Virus record (IMG/VR): IMGVR_UViG_3300023174_000077
Location: 58,095 to 122,094 of that record
Origin: a virus
Strand: one strand, 5' to 3'
DNA length: 64,000 nt
Under the pieces are notes generated by a model, which worked only from the letters and a program-made list of their open reading frames with translations, had not been told where the DNA came from and searched no databases. Position numbers and translations under genes: made by a program. Shown in pieces: positions 32,921 through 43,474 of the stretch (within the stretch, counting starts at the first letter, position 1; each line of letters opens with the position of its first letter).

Positions 32921-35900
32921 ATGAATAATTTGATATGGTTTAACAAAGAAGGCGATGCTTTAAATATACCAAAAGATCCAACTACCGGTGTTTATACCGG
33001 AACATTATTTTTTGATGAAAATAGTTCTGATACCTATAAAACAATTGGTTTATATCTATTCGAATCTGTTCCTACGATTGATTTGCAATCAATAAGTGGT
33101 GATTTAACTACCGAAAAATTTCAATTATTCAATGAAAATCGTTTCACTATTACAGGTAATTCTTATTTTACTCAAAGTGTGACTGAAATAAAAACATCAA
33201 ATCAACGTCCAGATTTTTATTCAAAATGGATTTATGGAGAAAATTTTGACACAAAATTTCCAGTTGGTTCTTCTATTGTATTCAATTCAAGTATATTTGA
33301 ATTTACTAATCCATTACAAACTTATACCGTAACAAGTGTTCAAAAAAATGCTATTATGGTTGTAACACCAACAGATAATAGAACATTCAATTTATTATAT
33401 TCAGGTTTAACTTTTTCAGACATTACGATAAGTGGTGTTAATTCAATTGGTATTTATGATTATAGAAGAGGTTTTATAGACGAATTATCATCTTGGAATG
33501 AACCTAAGTTTTATAATGAAGTCTATAATGGTAAAAAATTAACTATAATAAATGCTACATCAAGTTCAAACGCTACTATAAAAAGTAGTGCAGCAAATTA
33601 TGTAGTAACTATACAAAATAGCGATTTGCTTGATAGAAAATACTGGAAATATAACATTAATAATTTATCATATACACAATCACAAGATTTATTAGTTACA
33701 TTAACTTTGACAGGTGATTTACCAGCAGTATATACTGGTGGATTAAATATAAATGGTAAAAATATTTATTTTACAAACCCAATTCCTCAAAGTGTTTTTA
33801 AACCTGGAACACAATTTACGATAGCTGATAGTGTTTCAAATACGAATGAAATTACGGTTGATGTTATACAACCATTTATTACAAGTAATAAATTGAAATA
33901 TTATGCAACACAATCACAAGTTATTTGGAATAATTTAATTTATGAGTGTTTACAATCTTATACATGGACAGCCACATCAAGTATAACACCTGATGTAGGT
34001 GATTATTGGACAAGTTCAATTTCTTATTTACCTTCGCAAAATAATTTAACAACAGAAACTATATTAAATACGACAATTCATTTGGTTTCAAATAAATTTA
34101 ATTTTACACAGGTATATACTCAAAGTAATTCTGTAACTATGGCATCATTTGCTGATAGTTATGCTGATTTCTTTAATTTATTTAATATAGATTTATATTA
34201 TGAAAATAATTCATTAAATGCAGATTTAATTTGGAGTTCTAACTATGCTTCTGTTGATTATAGTTTAGGTTTAAATTCAATAACAAATACAGAAATAGTA
34301 TCGGAATTTTTAATTTCAACAGAAGATATATTGGCACCTCAAATAAATTTAAATACTTCGGAAAATTTTAATTATTCAATTGTAATTACTGATATTGATG
34401 ATTTTGGTATTAAATTTAATATAAACGGTCAAATTTATTCTGAAAGTGTTGATTACATTTATAATGGTTTAAATATAGATCAAAGAAAAACTATTGATAG
34501 AAGTTTAAGAAATTTTGTATTCAATAACTTTGCTCGTTTAGCAACATTAGGTATAAATGTTGTGTTAGAAACAAGTAGTTATACATCTGAATTTGATTTT
34601 TATAGAGATACTATTTCATTTCAAACAGTTTATCCAAATGTCCCATTTAAAATATCGGTTCAAATGGGTTCATTAGCTGCTTATTATGTTAAAAATAAAG
34701 AGATATATTTTAATGATTTAGGAAATTATTTAACTATAACTATCAATAATAAAACATATGCGCAAGCAATTTCCTCCGCAACTACAAGTTATTTTAGTCC
34801 AGATATTTCTACTTCAATTAGTAATTGGGTAAAAAATTATGCAACTATTTTACGAGGTTATGGTATTTATGCTTCTAATATAAGAAATATATTATTTTTA
34901 AATACAGTAGATGCAACAACATTAAATCTTTCAATAAAAACAAATAAATCTGCTACACCAGGTATTGATCAATGGATAATTAAAGATTTTACTTATGGTA
35001 ATTTTGGAATGTTAATTGCTGGCAATCAAGTTGTTTTATCTGCAACCAGCAGTCAAAGTTTTGAAACTTCTGGATTTGCTACAGGTATGATTATGTCTAT
35101 TAATAATACTCAATTTCCTTATAATAATCAAGAATATAATTTATTATATGTTGACTCTAATCAATTAGGTTTAAGTTATCAAGGTCCATTTTTCCAAGAA
35201 GAATTAAATGAGTGTACTTTATCTGCTTTTACAACATTAGCATTTTCGCCATTAGCTTATGAAGTCGAAGATTGTATAGCCTCAACCGAATCTGGTAGTG
35301 GGGGTTCATATAACCCAAATGAATATAGCAATAGTTTTGATATTAGTTATATCGCACCAAATACATATGATTTATTTACTTATGATAGCAATAATAGTAA
35401 TTTAAAAGATTTATTATATTTACCAAATTATGATGCAATTTTTACAGGTGGAACTACTATAACAAATATAGGTGCAACTGATTTATTATTTAATAATAGT
35501 ATAAGTATTCCCACTTCTGGTGTGAAAAAATTAGTTTATAATAATTTTAACAATTATATTTATGCTGTTACAAATACGAATATTTTAATAATTGATCCAG
35601 CATCCAATACATATATAGCTACTATGGCTATATCACCATTTGATATATTAATTAATCAAACAAACGGTGATGTTTATATAACAGATGGTTCAACATCATT
35701 AACAATATTTTATTATAATAATTTTACAACAACACCTAATTATACATTAAGTTTAAGTGGCGCTGGTAAGATGGAATATAATTTAATTGATAATTATGTT
35801 TACGTAATTGGCAATTCATTATATCAAATTAATACTCAATATAGAACTTTACAATCAACTATAACTATTAATAATCCAGATAATCGTTATATTTTTACAG

Positions 35901-38704
35901 AACCAATTTATGGTTCAATATATATTTGGGGTGATACAACTGCTGGAACAAGTAATACTTTCTATAAATATACTGCTGGTGTTATTACTTCTATTAGTAT
36001 AACTAATACTGATGATAATAAATTATTATATGATAATTTTACAGGTGATTTATATTTAAATCAACAATCGGGAAATAAATTTAGTAGAATAACTTCTGAT
36101 AATATAATAGTTTGGTCACAGGTAACAGATTATGGAGATTTTGTCATTAGTCAATATGATGCTGATATTTATTTAATTTCTAACTCTGGGACATTATATG
36201 TTATAGATCCTGAAACTGGTTATATAAAATATAATAATAATTTAAGTCCTTTGGGAGTTACATCTTATAAAATTATTTATGATCAAAAGAGAGAATCTAT
36301 TATAGTTGGTGAATATAACGGAAAATTAGTAGAAATACAAGTAACAATTAATTCAGAGATAACAATTTCGTCGACACATTCTACTGTTTCTTCTGTTGGT
36401 GATGCTTATTATGGTACATTAGATTCTTCATATCAACCGATGTCTGGTTTATGGGTAAAAACACGAGAGTATTTAAGAGGACCTCGTTATAATTATAGCG
36501 ATTCTAATGAAAAACAAGCACAATTTGTTTATAAATTTATTGATGATCAAACACCTGAAATTTTTATGTATGATATTTCGGGAAATCAATTATCAACTGG
36601 AACTTCATTTTCATACATAGGTCCAAAACCTTTAGAGAATGCTGTGTTAAATAGTTCTCCTAATTTAGATTTAAATAGAATAAGTGACCCTACTGCACAA
36701 CAAACTATATTTGAGGAAATTAATTATACATTAGATTATTTAGATTCAAATAATGGTATATCAATTTTTCCAACACCGTTAGAATTATTTTTAGGCTATA
36801 ATACTATTTATGAAGGCTATAATTCTACAACATTAAAAATGTATATGAGATGGAATGTATCATTAACTATGTCATACAATTCAGCATATAATAATGATAT
36901 AACATTTACAGATAAAGGAACATCTTCTGTATATCCAAATGGTTATGGTTATATAACATTAAATACAAATTCAACTAAATCATTTCTTTATTATGATGAT
37001 ATGAGTGTAACTGGATTACAAGCAGGACAAACTATTAAATTAATAGTTACAGATATAACTAATTTAAATAATAAATATTTATCATATAATAATGGACAAG
37101 AATTTTTAATTGATGCAATTTCAAATAATCAAATTGTGGTTAAATATATGACCACAAGTCATGGATTTGTATCAAGTTTAACAAATGAAAATACTATTAT
37201 ATCAAATTATCCGGAAATAGGTAGTAATACATATCTTCAAATAGTTTTTCAAACTATAGATAAAGAAGTTGCTTCAATTAATTTATATGGACAGACTGAA
37301 ATAGAAGATGTTAGGTATGCTGTTGAATTATATAATTCAGGTGGGCATGTTGTGAACCCAGAGGATGCATTTATTTTTAAAACATATGATATAAATGAAG
37401 GTGGTGTTGATTGGAAATTCTTAAATAATAAAAGAAAAGAAATGCTTATTGTAAGAGATCAAATTTTTCCTTATGTGGGTTCATATAAAGCAATTATAAA
37501 TGCAATTAATTATTTTGGTTATAATGATTTAGTATTATATGAATATTATAGAAATATAGATTTAAATTCGCCAGATTTTTATAAATTATTTAAGGTTGAG
37601 ATTCCAGATATATTTGATAATAGTGTAAAAGGTTGGACAACATATGATTATTTGTCATCTACGATGCCAAATCCTAATTTTGAAGAAACTAATTTATTTA
37701 ATTTAAGTTATAGAATTACTGATAAACAAGGAAATTGGGTATTACTTTACTCTTTACAAGAAGTAATAATAAAATTACAAGGACTAAAAAATTGGTTAGA
37801 AACACATGTTATACCTATTCAATTTAGAATTTTAGATATATCTGGTAGAGCTGATTTTCCTGCACCAAATTATATAGTTCATAAATCTTTTTCAAGGAAA
37901 AGTTATAAAATACAACAATTTATGACACCAATTGATTTTGATGTAAACGAAGCCTATCTGATGCCAGTGAATAGCGGTTCAACTATTTATAATGTTGTAA
38001 TTGATTTTAAAGTATCAAAAAAAGATTTAGAAAAAGTTCCTGATTATTTTAGTGTTGTGGTTAGAACATATAAAACATTCAAAGAATGGGATCCATTTTT
38101 AATTTATGATATAGGTGATGAAATAACTTATTATGGTAAAATTTATAAATCTGTTGTAAATAATAATAAATTAAATGATCCAAGAATTTATGATTCAATT
38201 AGTGATTGGAGTTCTGCAACAGAATATTTTAATGGACAACTTGCTAATTATGAAAGAAATATTTATGAATATTTAGGAACACAATCTTCTTTTGTTACTT
38301 TTGGAACTGCTTCTGTGCCAACTCCATATCAAACTACATTATGGTTAAATATAAGTCAATGGGTTCAACAAGATTTAGAACCAGTTCAAACAATAAAGGA
38401 GTATAGAAATGTAAATGTTAATTCATTAACTTATTCAACAAATCAGAATAATATTTTATGGTATGCGACTAATGTTTTACCAAGTGATACAATACAAGTT
38501 TCTAAACCATTTAATTTTAGTATTGATTCTAATATAGATCCTTTTATAACTATTGAAGTAACCTCAAATAATAATTATGGTTTAAATTATACGTCCAAAA
38601 AGAATTATGAAGTAAGAGGTTTAAATGATTTATATTCTGGATTAAAACCAACAGATTCTATTGGACCATTTGTTCCTATTATTCCTGTTATAAATCATAT
38701 TTAA
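32921..38704 (+). CDS. Giant baseplate/tail protein with beta-propeller-like segment
   Basis: 1927 residues, the largest protein in the window. The N-terminal ~800 residues are beta-rich modules. Residues ~835-1150 contain repeated strands of the type NNYIYAVTNTNILIIDPASN, NGDVYITDGS, DNYVYVIGNSLYQINTQY, GDLYLNQQSGNKF and GTLYVIDPETGYI, resembling a YVTN/NHL-type propeller. The region ~1440-1550 is less fibrous (GGVDWKFLNNKRKEMLIVRD, FPYVGSYKAIINAINYFGYN) and looks like a conserved tail core. Near the C-terminus (~1720-1790) two W-x(4-6)-Y-x-x-G-[DQ]-x-x-x-Y blocks (WDPFLIYDIGDEITYYGKIY) resemble small carbohydrate-binding modules. It is probably a baseplate-linked adhesin or wedge component; no T4 counterpart is obvious. 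Confidence 0.75.
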   Translation: MNNLIWFNKEGDALNIPKDPTTGVYTGTLFFDENSSDTYKTIGLYLFESVPTIDLQSISGDLTTEKFQLFNENRFTITGNSYFTQSVTEIKTSNQRPDFYSKWIYGENFDTKFPVGSSIVFNSSIFEFTNPLQTYTVTSVQKNAIMVVTPTDNRTFNLLYSGLTFSDITISGVNSIGIYDYRRGFIDELSSWNEPKFYNEVYNGKKLTIINATSSSNATIKSSAANYVVTIQNSDLLDRKYWKYNINNLSYTQSQDLLVTLTLTGDLPAVYTGGLNINGKNIYFTNPIPQSVFKPGTQFTIADSVSNTNEITVDVIQPFITSNKLKYYATQSQVIWNNLIYECLQSYTWTATSSITPDVGDYWTSSISYLPSQNNLTTETILNTTIHLVSNKFNFTQVYTQSNSVTMASFADSYADFFNLFNIDLYYENNSLNADLIWSSNYASVDYSLGLNSITNTEIVSEFLISTEDILAPQINLNTSENFNYSIVITDIDDFGIKFNINGQIYSESVDYIYNGLNIDQRKTIDRSLRNFVFNNFARLATLGINVVLETSSYTSEFDFYRDTISFQTVYPNVPFKISVQMGSLAAYYVKNKEIYFNDLGNYLTITINNKTYAQAISSATTSYFSPDISTSISNWVKNYATILRGYGIYASNIRNILFLNTVDATTLNLSIKTNKSATPGIDQWIIKDFTYGNFGMLIAGNQVVLSATSSQSFETSGFATGMIMSINNTQFPYNNQEYNLLYVDSNQLGLSYQGPFFQEELNECTLSAFTTLAFSPLAYEVEDCIASTESGSGGSYNPNEYSNSFDISYIAPNTYDLFTYDSNNSNLKDLLYLPNYDAIFTGGTTITNIGATDLLFNNSISIPTSGVKKLVYNNFNNYIYAVTNTNILIIDPASNTYIATMAISPFDILINQTNGDVYITDGSTSLTIFYYNNFTTTPNYTLSLSGAGKMEYNLIDNYVYVIGNSLYQINTQYRTLQSTITINNPDNRYIFTEPIYGSIYIWGDTTAGTSNTFYKYTAGVITSISITNTDDNKLLYDNFTGDLYLNQQSGNKFSRITSDNIIVWSQVTDYGDFVISQYDADIYLISNSGTLYVIDPETGYIKYNNNLSPLGVTSYKIIYDQKRESIIVGEYNGKLVEIQVTINSEITISSTHSTVSSVGDAYYGTLDSSYQPMSGLWVKTREYLRGPRYNYSDSNEKQAQFVYKFIDDQTPEIFMYDISGNQLSTGTSFSYIGPKPLENAVLNSSPNLDLNRISDPTAQQTIFEEINYTLDYLDSNNGISIFPTPLELFLGYNTIYEGYNSTTLKMYMRWNVSLTMSYNSAYNNDITFTDKGTSSVYPNGYGYITLNTNSTKSFLYYDDMSVTGLQAGQTIKLIVTDITNLNNKYLSYNNGQEFLIDAISNNQIVVKYMTTSHGFVSSLTNENTIISNYPEIGSNTYLQIVFQTIDKEVASINLYGQTEIEDVRYAVELYNSGGHVVNPEDAFIFKTYDINEGGVDWKFLNNKRKEMLIVRDQIFPYVGSYKAIINAINYFGYNDLVLYEYYRNIDLNSPDFYKLFKVEIPDIFDNSVKGWTTYDYLSSTMPNPNFEETNLFNLSYRITDKQGNWVLLYSLQEVIIKLQGLKNWLETHVIPIQFRILDISGRADFPAPNYIVHKSFSRKSYKIQQFMTPIDFDVNEAYLMPVNSGSTIYNVVIDFKVSKKDLEKVPDYFSVVVRTYKTFKEWDPFLIYDIGDEITYYGKIYKSVVNNNKLNDPRIYDSISDWSSATEYFNGQLANYERNIYEYLGTQSSFVTFGTASVPTPYQTTLWLNISQWVQQDLEPVQTIKEYRNVNVNSLTYSTNQNNILWYATNVLPSDTIQVSKPFNFSIDSNIDPFITIEVTSNNNYGLNYTSKKNYEVRGLNDLYSGLKPTDSIGPFVPIIPVINHI

Positions 38705-38707
38705 AAT

Positions 38708-38735
38708 AAAAAACCTCTCAAATGAGAGGTTTTTT
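38708..38735. terminator. Bidirectional terminator
   Basis: AAAAAACCTCTC-aaat-GAGAGGTTTTTT between convergent genes; tracts suit termination from both sides. The same CCTCTC/GAGAGG stem is reused at 59655-59693. Confidence 0.88.
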
Positions 38736-38736
38736 A

Positions 38737-39480
38737 TTATGCTTTTTCTTCTGTTTGTTCTTCTTTCTTTTTAGAAGTTTTTTTAGAAGTTTTTGATTTA
38801 TCAGTTGTAATACCAAGAGCGGCTGCTTCTTTTCTACCCCATTCTCTACCTTCAATATATACTCCTTCTTCAAAAGTTGCTGCCCAATCTTGAATATCTT
38901 TATTCAAAGATTTTGCATGGTTATCATAATAACCAATAACTTTAGATATAAAACCAATTTTACGAAGTATTTCAGCAAATAAATAAGTATCGGCTGTTAA
39001 ACCTTTTGGTTTGAAAGTTGAAATTAAATGATAAATATATGTAATTTCTGTAGCATCTGCTGTATAAGATTTTAATTCTGTATCATTTTTTGTATCTTTA
39101 CTTGTTTTAGATAATTCCCATTTACCTAACATGTCAGATAATTCAATTGCTAAAAATACGGTATTTACATCATATTCTAATTTTGAGATTAAGAGAGTTG
39201 TTAAAAAATTATATTGTTTTCTATTTAAATAGAAAGTAAATTTCATATTTTTTAATCTTTCAACATATTCTTTCCATGCTATTTGTGCAGAATAATATAA
39301 TTGATCTTTCTCAACTTCTGATTTACCTAAACCATGCTCAGTAGCCAATAAGTTTTCTATGCCAGAAATTTTTGTATCTAAAAAAATTTCATCTTCAAAA
39401 CTAATAGCTCTTAATGTTTGGTTATTTTCGAAAAATGATACTTGTGGTTTTACAACTGCTGTTTCATAAGTTTCTTTCAT
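38737..39480 (-). CDS. Hypothetical protein of the tape measure operon
   Basis: 247 residues, not recognised. Helical core (IAWKEYVERLKNMKFTFYLN, FLTTLLISKLEYDVNTVFLA) and a C-terminal lysine/serine/threonine tail (TSKKTSKKKEEQTEEKA). No membrane segment or enzyme motif. It is last in the minus-strand operon headed by the tape measure gene, so a tail assembly or structural role is likely but not shown. Confidence 0.7.
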   Translation of the reverse strand: MKETYETAVVKPQVSFFENNQTLRAISFEDEIFLDTKISGIENLLATEHGLGKSEVEKDQLYYSAQIAWKEYVERLKNMKFTFYLNRKQYNFLTTLLISKLEYDVNTVFLAIELSDMLGKWELSKTSKDTKNDTELKSYTADATEITYIYHLISTFKPKGLTADTYLFAEILRKIGFISKVIGYYDNHAKSLNKDIQDWAATFEEGVYIEGREWGRKEAAALGITTDKSKTSKKTSKKKEEQTEEKA

Positions 39481-39534
39481 AATTTATTAATTTATTTTTA
39501 TTGTTTTATTCTAGAATTAGTAATTTGTTTATAT

Positions 39535-39984
39535 TTAGCTAATAAAATCCGTATCAAAATCTGTACTTACTGTCAATTCTTTTGATAAGTCCGCTAATTG
39601 ATTAGCTCTCGAGATTTTATCAATTCCCCATTTTTTTATTAAAGAAGAAAAAGTTGAAATATCTGGTTTTACCAATTTTACTTTTCCTTTTTCTAAATCA
39701 AAACTAATTTTATCTATTTCTTGTTCGAATAAAATGTTGATAGATTCTTCATCAAATTTAGACATTAAAGTTTCATTAATTGAAACTAAAATATGCTTTC
39801 TAAGAATCCATTCATATTGATCAGATAATTTAGTAATTTTAATAACTACTTTTTGTGAATCATTTCCAATAAATTGGAATGCTACTTCATTTAAACATTT
39901 TTTTCTAATTATTTCATCAAAAATGTTGATTGTATCCTCAGATACTTCATAAAACTTGCTTATACCAGTAATTTCTTTACTCAT
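39535..39984 (-). CDS. Hypothetical protein of the tape measure operon
   Basis: About 149 residues from ATG 39984 (MSKEITGISKFYEVSEDTIN). A longer form from 40041 would overlap the upstream gene and add a hydrophobic leader (KLLLFINYNLKL) that I consider unlikely. Mixed alpha/beta with VAFQFIGNDSQKVVIKITKL and an acidic end (STDFDTDFIS). No motif recognised. Confidence 0.65.
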   Translation of the reverse strand: MSKEITGISKFYEVSEDTINIFDEIIRKKCLNEVAFQFIGNDSQKVVIKITKLSDQYEWILRKHILVSINETLMSKFDEESINILFEQEIDKISFDLEKGKVKLVKPDISTFSSLIKKWGIDKISRANQLADLSKELTVSTDFDTDFIS

Positions 39985-40030
39985 GTTAAAATGTAATTTT
40001 AAATTATAGTTAATAAATAAAAGAAGTTTA

Positions 40031-40465
40031 TTAACTGACAAGATATTTTATAATACAAGCAAGTATTAATCCACCTATTACAAAAGGAATACTTTTGTAA
40101 AGATTCATTATAAAATTATTTGATTTAAATAACGCAAATCCATATACAATTAAATAACTATATTTATCGACTTTTCTTATATCATAAAAATCATATAATT
40201 CACTTAAACCTTTGGAGTTTAAAAAAGTTGATAAACTATTGGTGTAATCTTTAATAAAATTTTGAGATATCATATTTATATCTGCGGTTCTAACACTAAA
40301 ATTTTCACCAAAAATATCATCAGGTATATTTAAAACGGTATACATTCTACTAGCTTTATCTATACGGATGTTAAATTGTGCTTGTAATTGTGTTTCGTAA
40401 TTTTTTATAGTTTTTTTGTATAAAAGGAAAAGTTTTATTTTTTTCCAAAATGATATATTATTCAT
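40031..40465 (-). CDS. Tail-anchored membrane protein of the tape measure operon
   Basis: 144 residues. A basic N-terminus (FWKKIKLFLLYKKTIKNY) leads to a polar alpha/beta body (ASRMYTVLNIPDDIFGENFS), and the C-terminus has one clear transmembrane helix (IPFVIGGLILACIIKYLVS). It is probably tail-anchored in the inner membrane or present in the virion for DNA entry. It lies between the tape measure gene and two hypotheticals on the same strand. No family recognised. Confidence 0.65.
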   Translation of the reverse strand: MNNISFWKKIKLFLLYKKTIKNYETQLQAQFNIRIDKASRMYTVLNIPDDIFGENFSVRTADINMISQNFIKDYTNSLSTFLNSKGLSELYDFYDIRKVDKYSYLIVYGFALFKSNNFIMNLYKSIPFVIGGLILACIIKYLVS

Positions 40466-40495
40466 AAAAGGTTTTATTTCTATTTATTAAAAAGT

Positions 40496-42952
40496 TTATC
40501 TTCCTTTTGTTTTCCTTGATAAAGTATCATGTTTTAATTCAGCTATTAACATATCTAATTTAGTTGCTAATCCACCAATTGCAGCAGGAATAGCTGCTAA
40601 GTTTGATAAACCAGCAGTATTGGTTTTAATATCTTGTAATACATTCAATATTTGACCAGACGTATCAGATTTACCACCAGGTGTTGATAATCTTGAAATA
40701 GGGCTTTTTTCAGCTTCACCTTGTAGCATATTTATACTATCAACAAAAATACCAGCTTTTTCTTCTAATGCATCCATCATTTTTTCAAACTGATCAGAAT
40801 CCATAAGTGACATAAGAACTATATTACCACTCATCATATTTAAAGCTTGTAATTTTTGTATATCAATGCTATTAATTGAATTAGATAAATTTTTAATACT
40901 TTTTCCTAATTTATCATAACTATTTGAAAGCATAGATAATCCTAATACTACACCAAGTGTATCAATTACAGAAAATGCATTTACATTACTACTTTTTAAA
41001 TAATTAAGCAATTCAACATATGCACGAATATTTTCAGACATAGAACGGACATAATTTGCAGGCATAAGATTTGTGTAATTACGTCCGCTTAATATTTCTG
41101 ATACGGAGACAATTTGTTTAGCAATCATTTCAGGTCCAGAACCTAAAAATTTATCTGATAAAAAGTCGCCAAAACCTTGTGCCGATGAAATCGCTACAAA
41201 ACGAGCCATTAATTCGGAAACAGAAAGAGCCCAATTTAGTGAAGGATATTTAGTAAAAGAACCTTCAGATAACTTTTTATCAACATTTACTATTTGTTGT
41301 GCAATATCTTCGGGTCCTGTTCCTAAAAGATTTCCTATAACATTTAAAGCAATTCCGCCAAGACCCATATTAGACAAAACTGAACCAAATGCTGATAAAG
41401 ATTTTGCAACACCAGATGCCCATTCAAGTGATGGATAAGCATCTTTTTTATATGTTCCTTGTGCTAAAATATAAGATGTTGCAACTATAACTCCGGCTAA
41501 GCCTAAAACCGCAACTGCTCCTGCCAATAAAGCAAGTGCTCCAACACCAGATATAGCAATAAACCCTAATCCAGCAACAGCTATACCAAAGGCTAAAATA
41601 CTTAATCCAACTCCTTGTGCCCAATCTAAACTTGGATATTTAGTATAATTTCCTGCTGAAATAAGATAGGAAGATAACATTAAAGCTGCTGCTACAATAA
41701 CAATACCTATTGCTCCTTCGGTTAAAGCTTCTAATCCAACTTTTGCTAAAAACCATGCTGCAGCACCTAAAACTATTGCAGATATTCCGATTGCTAATGC
41801 TACACCAACAGCTCCAAATAATTGCCCTGCTGTTAAATCTTTTGGCATAAGTGTAAAAGCCCAAGCTGAGCCAACAATTGCTAATGCTAATAATGGTAAA
41901 ATTAAAGCTGATAAAGCTGCCTCTGCAATTCCAATTTTTTTCACACCATATGCTAATAAAGGTATAGATAAAGATATTAAACTTAAAGCAAAAGCAACAC
42001 CTATTGCTGTCCATAATTTATCACTAGGCACTGATACCATTTTTGAAAATATCCATGCAGATGCAGCTACGGCTGCAGCAAATGGGACTAAAATTAATGG
42101 CATTAGTAATGCTTGCCTAGGTGTTATTTTTTCAATACCTTTTGCTATTTTTTCAATACCATATGACATAATTGTAAATGCTCCTGCAATTAATATAGCT
42201 GTTAAACCTTGTTGAAAAGTTATTGGAATAATTAATCGCATAAGCCAAGATGCTAATGCAATAGAACCACCAAAAGTGAGCATTACAATTGGAACTTTTT
42301 TTAGATCTGATAAATTAACTTCTTTTACTCCTTGTGTTATTTTTTCAATACCATATGACATTACAGCAAATGTTCCAGCTATTAATATAGCTGTTAAACC
42401 TTGTGCTATACTAATAGGCACAATTAAAGCAAATGCCCAAGATGCAACCATTATTGATGTTGCCATAGTTAAGACGACATAAAAGATATTTTTCATATCT
42501 TCTTTTTTTAACTTCATGGCTGATATCATTTCAAATGATTTTGCTATTAATGGTAAAGCAATAGATAAGGCAATAACAGAAAAGAAATTAACACTTCCAA
42601 TTAATTTAAAAGCAACACCTATAGCAAGAACACCAGCCGCAATCATTAAAACGGTATTAACACCATCTTTAATTTTTTGTTTTTTATCACCAGCGGCTTC
42701 AAAAACTTCTGGCTTTTTCTTATCTCTTGATAAGCGAAGTAAAGTTTCTTGGTTTTTGAGTATTTGCTGTGTATCCTTTTTAATACCTTGAATCCCTTTA
42801 TTGATTGCATCAATCTTTTTATCTAAATTATTCATTTTTTGTAATAATTTAGTTGCATCAGATTTTGCACCAGTTTTATCTTTAACTGCTTCAGCAACTT
42901 TATCTAAAGCTTTTGTTAAATCATTAAAAGCATCGAGTATTTTGGCATCCAT
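40496..42952 (-). CDS. Tape measure protein
   Basis: 818 residues. The N-terminal coiled coil (LLQKMNNLDKKIDAINKGIQ) is followed by ~400 residues of hydrophobic, Gly/Ala-rich segments, as in phage tape measures that sit in the tube and later form a membrane channel. Two copies of a module (QGLTAILIAGTFAVMSYGIE and QGLTAILIAGAFTIMSYGIE) and four copies of a Y-P-S-L-x-W-A-x-x-[VG]-like block (NYTKYPSLDWAQGV, DAYPSLEWASGV, FTKYPSLNWALSV, a weaker fourth) indicate internal duplication. The C-terminus is helical and polar. It is oriented away from the sheath and tube genes, so tail genes are scattered here. Confidence 0.8.
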   Translation of the reverse strand: MDAKILDAFNDLTKALDKVAEAVKDKTGAKSDATKLLQKMNNLDKKIDAINKGIQGIKKDTQQILKNQETLLRLSRDKKKPEVFEAAGDKKQKIKDGVNTVLMIAAGVLAIGVAFKLIGSVNFFSVIALSIALPLIAKSFEMISAMKLKKEDMKNIFYVVLTMATSIMVASWAFALIVPISIAQGLTAILIAGTFAVMSYGIEKITQGVKEVNLSDLKKVPIVMLTFGGSIALASWLMRLIIPITFQQGLTAILIAGAFTIMSYGIEKIAKGIEKITPRQALLMPLILVPFAAAVAASAWIFSKMVSVPSDKLWTAIGVAFALSLISLSIPLLAYGVKKIGIAEAALSALILPLLALAIVGSAWAFTLMPKDLTAGQLFGAVGVALAIGISAIVLGAAAWFLAKVGLEALTEGAIGIVIVAAALMLSSYLISAGNYTKYPSLDWAQGVGLSILAFGIAVAGLGFIAISGVGALALLAGAVAVLGLAGVIVATSYILAQGTYKKDAYPSLEWASGVAKSLSAFGSVLSNMGLGGIALNVIGNLLGTGPEDIAQQIVNVDKKLSEGSFTKYPSLNWALSVSELMARFVAISSAQGFGDFLSDKFLGSGPEMIAKQIVSVSEILSGRNYTNLMPANYVRSMSENIRAYVELLNYLKSSNVNAFSVIDTLGVVLGLSMLSNSYDKLGKSIKNLSNSINSIDIQKLQALNMMSGNIVLMSLMDSDQFEKMMDALEEKAGIFVDSINMLQGEAEKSPISRLSTPGGKSDTSGQILNVLQDIKTNTAGLSNLAAIPAAIGGLATKLDMLIAELKHDTLSRKTKGR

Positions 42953-42956
42953 AAGT

Positions 42957-42967
42957 TATATATTAAA
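42957..42967 (-). promoter_or_regulatory. TTTAATATATA phage promoter motif for the tape measure gene
   Basis: Exact motif on the minus strand, ending 4 nt before ATG 42952 (spacer ACTT). Confidence 0.6.
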
Positions 42968-43007
42968 TAAATAAGGGCTTTATACTTAAATAACTTTTTA
43001 AAAAATA

Positions 43008-43018
43008 TTTAATATATA
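43008..43018 (+). promoter_or_regulatory. TTTAATATATA phage promoter motif upstream of 43040
   Basis: Exact motif, ending 21 nt before the ATG at 43040; divergent from the tape measure promoter. Confidence 0.55.
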
Positions 43019-43039
43019 AACTATAAAACTTAATCTGAA

Positions 43040-43474
43040 ATGATTAAAAAATGGTATAAACATTATATTTTAAAAGAATCTATTAAAGAAATTGAACTTA
43101 ATAGAATATTAGATAAAATATCAAAGGGCGAAACTTTAACCATTAGGGAAGATGATTTTTTAACTTTATATAATCAAACACAAGATAGTGATCTAAATGA
43201 TTATGCATATCTTTCAAGAAATATAGCAATTGATAAAATTGCTGATTATTTAGAGAAAAAAAAGAAAATTTGGTGTAATTTAAGTGATCGAGATGGAAAA
43301 ATTGGCGACTTAATTTTAAAAGTTTATAAACCAGATTACAAGTTAATTCTCCGACATGGAGAATATTTTATGGAAGATAATTTATTATATAATATATCTT
43401 ACAATATAAAAAAAGATGAATATTCATTACATGAACAAGATGAATATTTTGAAGAAATAGAAGTAAAAAAATGA
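43040..43474 (+). CDS. Hypothetical protein
   Basis: 144 residues, unknown, charged. Starts MIKKWYKHYILKESIKEIEL, not a clear tag. Contains IDKIADYLEKKKKIWCNLSD and an acidic C-terminus (EQDEYFEEIEVKK). Overlaps the next, tagged gene by 4 bp (ATGA), so the two are translationally coupled. Confidence 0.72.
   Translation: MIKKWYKHYILKESIKEIELNRILDKISKGETLTIREDDFLTLYNQTQDSDLNDYAYLSRNIAIDKIADYLEKKKKIWCNLSDRDGKIGDLILKVYKPDYKLILRHGEYFMEDNLLYNISYNIKKDEYSLHEQDEYFEEIEVKK

Noticed and set aside
41640-42791. Opposite- and same-strand alternative frames over the tape measure gene
   Set aside because: They have Cys/Ser/Phe- or Ile/Ala-skewed shadow compositions and overlap a well-supported gene throughout.
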